Assembly (NCBI GenBank): GCA_016188625.1
Contig: JACPHL010000214.1
Span: 1-9,787 of the forward strand
Direction: 5' to 3'
Length of the DNA: 9,787 nucleotides
From: Candidatus Rokuibacteriota bacterium
Lineage (GTDB): Bacteria > Methylomirabilota > Methylomirabilia > Rokubacteriales > JACPHL01
This document shows positions 6,255 through 9,787 of the stretch, in pieces (position 1 is the first letter of the stretch; every line of letters starts with the position of its first letter). The notes beneath the pieces were generated by a model. It searched no databases, was not told where the DNA came from, and saw only the letters and a program-made list of their open reading frames with translations. A program made the translations under genes and the position numbers.

Positions 6255-7243
6255 GCCACCCGCCCCGTCTCCGCGTCCTGTCGGGGATGCGCCCGACCGG
6301 TCGGCTCCACCTGGGGAACCTCCTCGGGGCCCTGGACAACTGGGTCCGCCTCCAGGAGGAGCACGACTGCTTCTTCTTCGTGGCGGACTGGCACGCCCTG
6401 ACCACCGAGTACCCGCCCCGCGGCGAGCTCCAGGCCAACACCCGGGAGATGGTGGCCGACTGGCTCGGGGCCGGCCTCGACCCCGAGCGGAGCACGCTCT
6501 TCGTCCAGTCGCTGGTCCCGGAGCATGCCGAGCTCCACCTCCTCTTCTCCATGGTGACCCCCGTGGCCTGGCTCGAGCGGGTCCCGACCTACAAGGAGAT
6601 GGTCGAGCAGCTCAAGCTGGAGTCCCCCTCCTACGGGCTCCTCGGCTATCCGCTTCTCCAGGCCGCGGACATCCTGATCTATAAGGCCCAGGCGGTCCCG
6701 GTCGGGGTGGACCAGGTCCCGCACATCGAGCTGACCCGGGAGATCGCCCGGCGTTTCAACCACCTCTTCGGCCCCGTCTTCCCCGAGCCCGAGCCCCGGC
6801 TCACCGAGATCCCCAAGGTCCCCGGGACCGACGGGCGGAAGATGTCCAAGAGCTACGACAACTGCATCTACCTGGCCGACCCGCCCGAGGTGATCACCCC
6901 CAGGATCAAGACGATGATGACCGACCCGGCCCGCAAGCGCCGGCAGGACCCCGGCAACCCCGAGGTCTGCCCGGTCTTCGACCTCCACAAGATCTTCACC
7001 CCCGAGGACGACCGGGCCTACTGCGCCACGGGGTGCCGGACCGCGGGGATCGGGTGCCTGGACTGCAAGGGGGTCCTCCTGGAGCACCTCCTCCCGCCGC
7101 TCGAGAAGATCCGGGAGCGACGCAGCACCTTCGCCCAGCGGCCGGGGGAGATCGACGAGATCCTGCGCGAAGGGTCGCGGAAGGCGCGCCAGGTGGCCCG
7201 GGCGACCCTGGACGAGGCCAAGGCCGCGGTGGGGATCGGATGA
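6251..7243 (+). CDS. trpS: Tryptophanyl-tRNA synthetase (class I), with Fe-S-type cysteine motif
   Basis: This 330-residue class I aminoacyl-tRNA synthetase charges tRNA-Trp. The HIGH-type motif is HLGN (20-23) after GMRPTGRL, and the KMSKS motif is intact at 197-201. LGYPLLQAADILIY and VPVGVDQVPHIELTREIARRFN are standard TrpRS core. Near the anticodon-binding region, cysteines C240, C262, C269 and C272 form C-x21-C-x6-C-x2-C, close to the C-x22-C-x6-C-x2-C motif that binds a [4Fe-4S] cluster in the Thermotoga maritima enzyme. An extra C258 is present. The GTG at 6251 is supported by AAGGTG at 6240-6245. The gene follows a 94-base gap after kdsB and ends in an ATGA overlap with scpA. Function is secure; the cluster is inferred. 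Confidence 0.96.
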   Translation: MSHPPRLRVLSGMRPTGRLHLGNLLGALDNWVRLQEEHDCFFFVADWHALTTEYPPRGELQANTREMVADWLGAGLDPERSTLFVQSLVPEHAELHLLFSMVTPVAWLERVPTYKEMVEQLKLESPSYGLLGYPLLQAADILIYKAQAVPVGVDQVPHIELTREIARRFNHLFGPVFPEPEPRLTEIPKVPGTDGRKMSKSYDNCIYLADPPEVITPRIKTMMTDPARKRRQDPGNPEVCPVFDLHKIFTPEDDRAYCATGCRTAGIGCLDCKGVLLEHLLPPLEKIRERRSTFAQRPGEIDEILREGSRKARQVARATLDEAKAAVGIG

Positions 7244-8007
7244 CGGCCCTCGAGACCCCGTCCGCGCCGCTGACCGTGCGTCTCGAGGAGTTCGAGGGGC
7301 CGCTCGACCTCCTCCTCCACCTGGCCCGCACCCAGGAGATCGACCTCGCCCGGCTCCCCATCCGGCGGATCACCGACCAGTACCTGGCCTACCTCGAGGC
7401 GGTCGAGTTCCGCCACCTCGAGACGGCGGGCGAGTTCCTGGTCCTGGCCGCGACCCTGATCTACCTCAAGTCGAAGCTCCTGCTCCCCCAGCCCGAGGCC
7501 GACGAGGCGGAGGCGCTGGACGAGGAGGCCGAAGCCCTCCGGCGCGAGCTCGAGGCGCGCCTTGCCGCCTACGCCCGGATCAAGGCGCTGGGGGCCTGGC
7601 TCGGGGAGCGCGAGGCGCTCCAGGCGCAGGTCTACGTGCGGGCCTGGAGCGGGCTGCCGGAGCCGGACTACCTGCCGCTCGAGGCGGTCAGCCTCTGGGA
7701 CCTGACCGAGGCCTATCGCCGCTTCCTGGCGCAGCTGGCCGAGGAGGAGCCGGTGCGCGAGGTCGGCCCCGAGCCCCCCTCGCTGCTCGGGCGGATGGCC
7801 GAGATCCTCGGCCAGCTCGAGCACTCCTGGTACGTCCTCTTCACGGCCCTCCTGGGGGCGAGCCCCCCGCGGGCCGAGGTGGTCGTGACCCTCCTGGCCC
7901 TGCTGGAGCTCGTGCGCCTCCGGCAGATCCGGGCCGTGCAGCGCGAGCCGTTCGGCGAGATCGTCATCGAGCGGGTGCCCCGCGCGGAGGTGCAGGATGG
8001 GACCTGA
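7240..8007 (+). CDS. scpA: Segregation and condensation protein A (kleisin subunit of Smc-ScpAB)
   Basis: The 255-residue kleisin bridges Smc heads in bacterial condensin and acts in chromosome compaction and segregation on the nucleoid. The N-terminal signature FEGPLDLLLHLARTQEIDL (about 18-36) is diagnostic, followed by ITDQYLAYL and FLVLAATLIYLKSKLLLP. A Glu/Ala-rich, likely coiled or flexible middle segment follows. The C-terminal winged-helix region ends with LLALLELVRLRQIRAVQREPFGEIVIE, which would contact an Smc head. The ATG at 7240 is preferred: it overlaps the trpS stop (ATGA), has GGTGGGG five bases upstream, and directly precedes the conserved domain. The frame is open to 7033, but that extension is trpS read in another frame. 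It overlaps scpB by 11 bases. No smc gene is visible. Confidence 0.94.
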   Translation: MTALETPSAPLTVRLEEFEGPLDLLLHLARTQEIDLARLPIRRITDQYLAYLEAVEFRHLETAGEFLVLAATLIYLKSKLLLPQPEADEAEALDEEAEALRRELEARLAAYARIKALGAWLGEREALQAQVYVRAWSGLPEPDYLPLEAVSLWDLTEAYRRFLAQLAEEEPVREVGPEPPSLLGRMAEILGQLEHSWYVLFTALLGASPPRAEVVVTLLALLELVRLRQIRAVQREPFGEIVIERVPRAEVQDGT

Positions 8008-8578
8008 GGCCCTGGCCATCGTCGAGGCCATGCTCTTCGCCTCCGATGCCCCGATCGAGGTCGAGCGGATCCAGGAGGTGCTGGAGGTGAGCCGGGAGGA
8101 GGCCCTCGCCGTCGTGAGCGCCCTCCAGGCCCAGTACGACGCCCCGGGGCGCGGCCTGGCCGTCGCGGAGGTCGCCGGGGGGTACCGGATGTGGACCCGG
8201 CCCGAGCTCGCCCCCTGGCTCCTCAAGCTCCGGCGGGCCCAGGCCAAGGCCCGCCTCTCGCGGGCGGCCCTGGAGACGCTGGTCATCATCGCCTATCGTC
8301 AGCCGCTCGCCCGGCCGGAGATCGAGCAGCTCCGGGGGGTCAACGCCGAAGGGGTCCTCGCCCACCTCCTCGAGCGGCGGCTGATCCGGGTCGTCGGCCG
8401 GAAGGAGACCCCCGGTCGGCCGCTGCTCTACGGGACCACCCGGGAGTTCCTCCTCCACTTCGGGCTCCGGGACCTCTCGGAGCTCCCGCCCTTCGAGGCC
8501 CCCGCCGAGGGTTCGGCGGCCCCCGCGTCGGCCTCGGAGCCGACCCGCCCCTCCGACGACGGCCAGCCGGAGGGGTGA
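7997..8578 (+). CDS. scpB: Segregation and condensation protein B (Smc-ScpAB complex)
   Basis: The 193-residue protein forms dimers of tandem winged helices that bind ScpA and regulate the Smc complex. Family landmarks are EAMLFASDAPI near the N-terminus, VAEVAGGYRMWTRPELAPWL (about 53-72), the strongly conserved LSRAALETLVIIAYRQPLARPEIEQLRGV (about 90-118), and VGRKETPGRPLLYGTT before FLLHFGL. The last 25 or so residues are Ala, Pro, Ser and acid rich and likely disordered, a common ScpB tail. A near-perfect ribosome site, GGAGGTG at 7986-7992, lies four bases before the ATG within scpA. The scpA-scpB order with overlap is the usual arrangement and points to a fixed subunit ratio. Confidence 0.95.
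   Translation: MGPEALAIVEAMLFASDAPIEVERIQEVLEVSREEALAVVSALQAQYDAPGRGLAVAEVAGGYRMWTRPELAPWLLKLRRAQAKARLSRAALETLVIIAYRQPLARPEIEQLRGVNAEGVLAHLLERRLIRVVGRKETPGRPLLYGTTREFLLHFGLRDLSELPPFEAPAEGSAAPASASEPTRPSDDGQPEG
8569..8575 (+). promoter_or_regulatory. Ribosome binding site deciding the GTG start of the pseudouridine synthase gene
   Basis: GGAGGGG lies at the end of scpB, nine bases before the GTG at 8585. A nearer ATG at 8578, overlapping the scpB stop, is in a different frame and gives only a 13-residue peptide, so the in-frame GTG is the functional start. Confidence 0.6.
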
Positions 8579-8584
8579 TGGCCG

Positions 8585-9322
8585 GTGCCCCCGGAGCGGC
8601 TGCAGAAGCTCCTGGCTGAGGCGGGGGTCGCCTCCCGTCGCGGGGCCGAGCGCCTCATCCAGGCGGGGCGGGTCCGCGTCAACGGCCGGGTCGTCATCGA
8701 GCTGGGGGCGAAGGCCGACCCCGAGCGCGATCGGATCGAGGTGGACGGGCGGCCCCTGCCGCCCGTCGCGCCGCACCGGTATGTCGCCCTCCACAAGCCC
8801 GCCGGCTACCTGACCACCCGCGCCGACCCCCGCGGTCGGCCCACGGTCTTCGCCCTCCTCCCCGACCTCGGGGTGCGGCTCCACCCGGTCGGACGCCTGG
8901 ACGCCGACGCCGAGGGGCTGCTCCTTCTCACCAACGACGGGGCCCTCACCTACCGCCTCACCCACCCGCGATACGGGGTCCAGCGCGTCTACGAGGTCCA
9001 GGTCGAGGGCCGCCTCACCGGGGAGGTCCTGCGCGCCCTCCGGGCCGGGGTCCTCCTCGAGGACGGCCCCGCGATCCCCACGGAGGTCCGCCTCCTCGGG
9101 CACGCGGGCGGGGGGAGCCGGCTCCGGGTGACGCTGGCCGAGGGGCGCTACCGGGAGGTCAAACGGCTCTTCCGGGCGGTGGGCTCCAGGGTCCGCCGAC
9201 TCGCGCGCGTCCGCTACGGCCCCATCCGCCTCGGCCGGCTCCCGGCCGGGGCCTGGCGCCCCCTCACCCCGGGCGAGGTCCGGGCCCTGGCGGCCGTCGG
9301 GGCGGGAGCCCCGCCCTCGTAA
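8585..9322 (+). CDS. rluB: rRNA pseudouridine synthase, RsuA/RluB/RluE/RluF family
   Basis: This 245-residue RNA-modifying enzyme isomerises uridine to pseudouridine, most likely in 23S rRNA (RluB type) by resemblance. An S4 RNA-binding domain occupies about 3-50 (ERLQKLLAEAGVASRRGAERLI, GRVRVNG). The catalytic domain follows with LHKPAGYLTT (about 69-78). The active-site motif GRLDADAEGLLLLTNDG holds the nucleophile D106, and the family Thr after the second Asp is Ala here. Later come YEVQVEG and EGRYREVKRLF, with a basic patch suited to RNA. The GTG start is six bases after scpB. The scpA-scpB-rluB order is common in bacteria. RsuA (16S) specificity cannot be excluded from sequence alone. 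The TAA at 9320-9322 precedes the next promoter. Confidence 0.92.
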   Translation: MPPERLQKLLAEAGVASRRGAERLIQAGRVRVNGRVVIELGAKADPERDRIEVDGRPLPPVAPHRYVALHKPAGYLTTRADPRGRPTVFALLPDLGVRLHPVGRLDADAEGLLLLTNDGALTYRLTHPRYGVQRVYEVQVEGRLTGEVLRALRAGVLLEDGPAIPTEVRLLGHAGGGSRLRVTLAEGRYREVKRLFRAVGSRVRRLARVRYGPIRLGRLPAGAWRPLTPGEVRALAAVGAGAPPS

Positions 9323-9327
9323 AGGCC

Positions 9328-9356
9328 TTGCGCGACCCGGCTTGAGCCCGTATAAT
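9328..9356 (+). promoter_or_regulatory. Putative sigma-70-type promoter of pheA
   Basis: TTGCGC (9328-9333) and TATAAT (9351-9356) are separated by exactly 17 bases and lie in the rluB-pheA gap. The predicted transcription start is near 9363-9365, leaving a leader of about 25 bases with a ribosome site. This is the better of the two promoters seen in the window. Confidence 0.7.
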
Positions 9357-9363
9357 AGCCGGG
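9336..9363. repeat. Perfect 7-bp inverted repeat spanning the pheA -10 box
   Basis: CCCGGCT at 9336-9342 and AGCCGGG at 9357-9363 are perfect reverse complements separated by 14 bases that end with the TATAAT. The right arm begins directly after the -10. It may be an operator, a hairpin in transcripts reading through from rluB, or chance. An overlapping shorter pair, GCCCG (9346-9350) and CGGGC (9360-9364), could compete with it. The nearest T run (9370-9373) is short and displaced from the stem, so it makes a poor terminator. Confidence 0.4.
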
Positions 9364-9378
9364 CCCAAATTTTCCCTC

Positions 9379-9382
9379 GGAG
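9379..9382 (+). promoter_or_regulatory. Ribosome binding site of pheA
   Basis: GGAG lies five bases before the ATG at 9388 and fixes that codon as the start. Confidence 0.6.
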
Positions 9383-9387
9383 TCTCT

Positions 9388-9787
9388 ATGGGTTTGGACG
9401 AATGGCGGGCGCGGATCGACGCGATCGATCGCGAGGTCCTCGACCTCCTCAACCAGCGCGCTGACGCCGCTATCCAGGTCGGCCAGATCAAGCAAGAGCA
9501 GGGTGCCGAGTGCTATGTCCCGGAGCGCGAGCATGAGCTGCTCGAGCGGCTCCTCCGCCTGAACCCCGGCCCCCTCCCGGCCGAGGCGATCCGCGCCATC
9601 TGGCGGGAGATCTTCTCGGCCTCCCTGACCCTCCAGCGTCCCCTCCGCATCGCCTACCTCGGCCCCGAGGCGACCTTCACCCACCAGGCCGCGCTCCTCG
9701 GCTTCGGGGCCCTGGCGGAGTACCTGCCCGCGCGGGGCATCCACGAGATCTTCTCGGAGGTGGAGCGGGGGCGGGGGCAGCGGGGGC
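9388..9787 (+). CDS. pheA: Chorismate mutase / prephenate dehydratase (P-protein), 3'-truncated by window
   Basis: The bifunctional P-protein converts chorismate to prephenate and then to phenylpyruvate for phenylalanine synthesis. The 133 visible residues contain a full AroQ-type chorismate mutase domain: RARIDAIDREVLDLLNQR with R7 and R24 (E. coli R11 and R28), K35 (K39), and R47/E48 in VPEREHELL (R51/E52). IWREIFSASLTLQRP closes that domain. The prephenate dehydratase domain then starts with RIAYLGPEATFTHQAALLGFG (about 89-109). The rest of that domain and the expected C-terminal ACT domain lie beyond the edge. The last visible residues, VERGRGQRG, depart from the usual VERG-x-ADYGVVP, so the final bases may contain errors. 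The gene has its own promoter and ribosome site, so it probably starts a new transcription unit. Phenylalanine feedback would act through the unseen ACT domain. Confidence 0.93.
   Translation, partial: MGLDEWRARIDAIDREVLDLLNQRADAAIQVGQIKQEQGAECYVPEREHELLERLLRLNPGPLPAEAIRAIWREIFSASLTLQRPLRIAYLGPEATFTHQAALLGFGALAEYLPARGIHEIFSEVERGRGQRG

Noticed and set aside
5359-6552. 397-codon minus-strand frame covering the kdsB-trpS gap
   Set aside because: It is the complement of kdsB and trpS codons, with no recognisable domain or convincing start; it does not explain the gap.
7018-9103. Two long minus-strand frames (7018-8289 and 7964-9103)
   Set aside because: Both mirror scpA, scpB and the pseudouridine synthase gene; composition is typical of antisense shadows in GC-rich DNA.
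9299-9312. GGGGC-GGGA-GCCCC hairpin at the end of the pseudouridine synthase gene as a terminator
   Set aside because: Five-base stem inside the coding region, with no T tract after it.
9214-9744. 176-codon minus-strand frame opposite pheA and across its promoter
   Set aside because: The + strand carries recognisable chorismate mutase and prephenate dehydratase motifs, a promoter and a ribosome site; the minus frame has none.
1-9787. Mobile element, CRISPR array, tRNA gene, toxin-antitoxin or defence system
   Set aside because: No spaced direct repeats, transposase or integrase motifs, tRNA cloverleaf or effector domains were seen. Gene content, codon use and spacing are uniform core-genome type.

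Overview
The window is a gene-dense, very GC-rich stretch of bacterial chromosome. All supported genes lie on the + strand and are packed head to tail with overlaps of a few bases. The ADP-heptose, heptosyltransferase and CMP-Kdo genes indicate a Gram-negative cell with heptose- and Kdo-containing LPS. GC content, codon use (third positions almost all G or C) and the gene mix would fit a lineage such as Rokubacteria/Methylomirabilota or a GC-rich deltaproteobacterium. That placement is an inference from general knowledge, not a database result.

Layout. (1) 1-533/631: the 3' part of a metallo-beta-lactamase-fold hydrolase, open at the left edge, with a probable one-base frameshift near its C-terminus. 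(2) 534-640: a short gap holding a TATAAT promoter that sits almost on top of the next start codon. (3) 641-6156: an LPS inner-core block. It has a GmhB-like heptose-bisphosphate phosphatase, heptose-7-P kinase (rfaE1), heptose-1-P adenylyltransferase (rfaE2), heptosyltransferase I (waaC), an extended-SDR sugar-nucleotide epimerase, a family 2 glycosyltransferase of the WaaE type, and CMP-Kdo synthetase (kdsB). (4) 6157-6250: a 94-base gap with a strong G/C hairpin, a possible G-quadruplex and a 33-codon ORF that exactly bridges kdsB and trpS. (5) 6251-9322: trpS, scpA, scpB and an RluB-type pseudouridine synthase. (6) 9323-9387: a second promoter, with a dyad across its -10, and a good ribosome site. 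(7) 9388 to the right edge: the start of pheA (chorismate mutase/prephenate dehydratase), cut by the window.

How the genes work together. The kinase, phosphatase and adenylyltransferase make ADP-D-glycero-D-manno-heptose. WaaC adds heptose to the Kdo residues supplied through CMP-Kdo by KdsB, and the GT2 enzyme probably extends the core. gmhA, hldD and waaA are not in the window. TrpS, ScpAB and the pseudouridine synthase are housekeeping genes that seem to share the transcript, because I see no convincing promoter or terminator between 641 and 9322.

I did not find a new defence, mobile or RNA-guided system; this is core metabolism. The points most worth checking are: the second motif-I aspartate replaced by serine in the GmhB-like phosphatase; a cysteine pattern in TrpS close to the iron-sulfur motif of the Thermotoga enzyme; the bridging small ORF and structured leader before trpS; the apparent frameshift in the first gene; and the likely leaderless start of the LPS operon.
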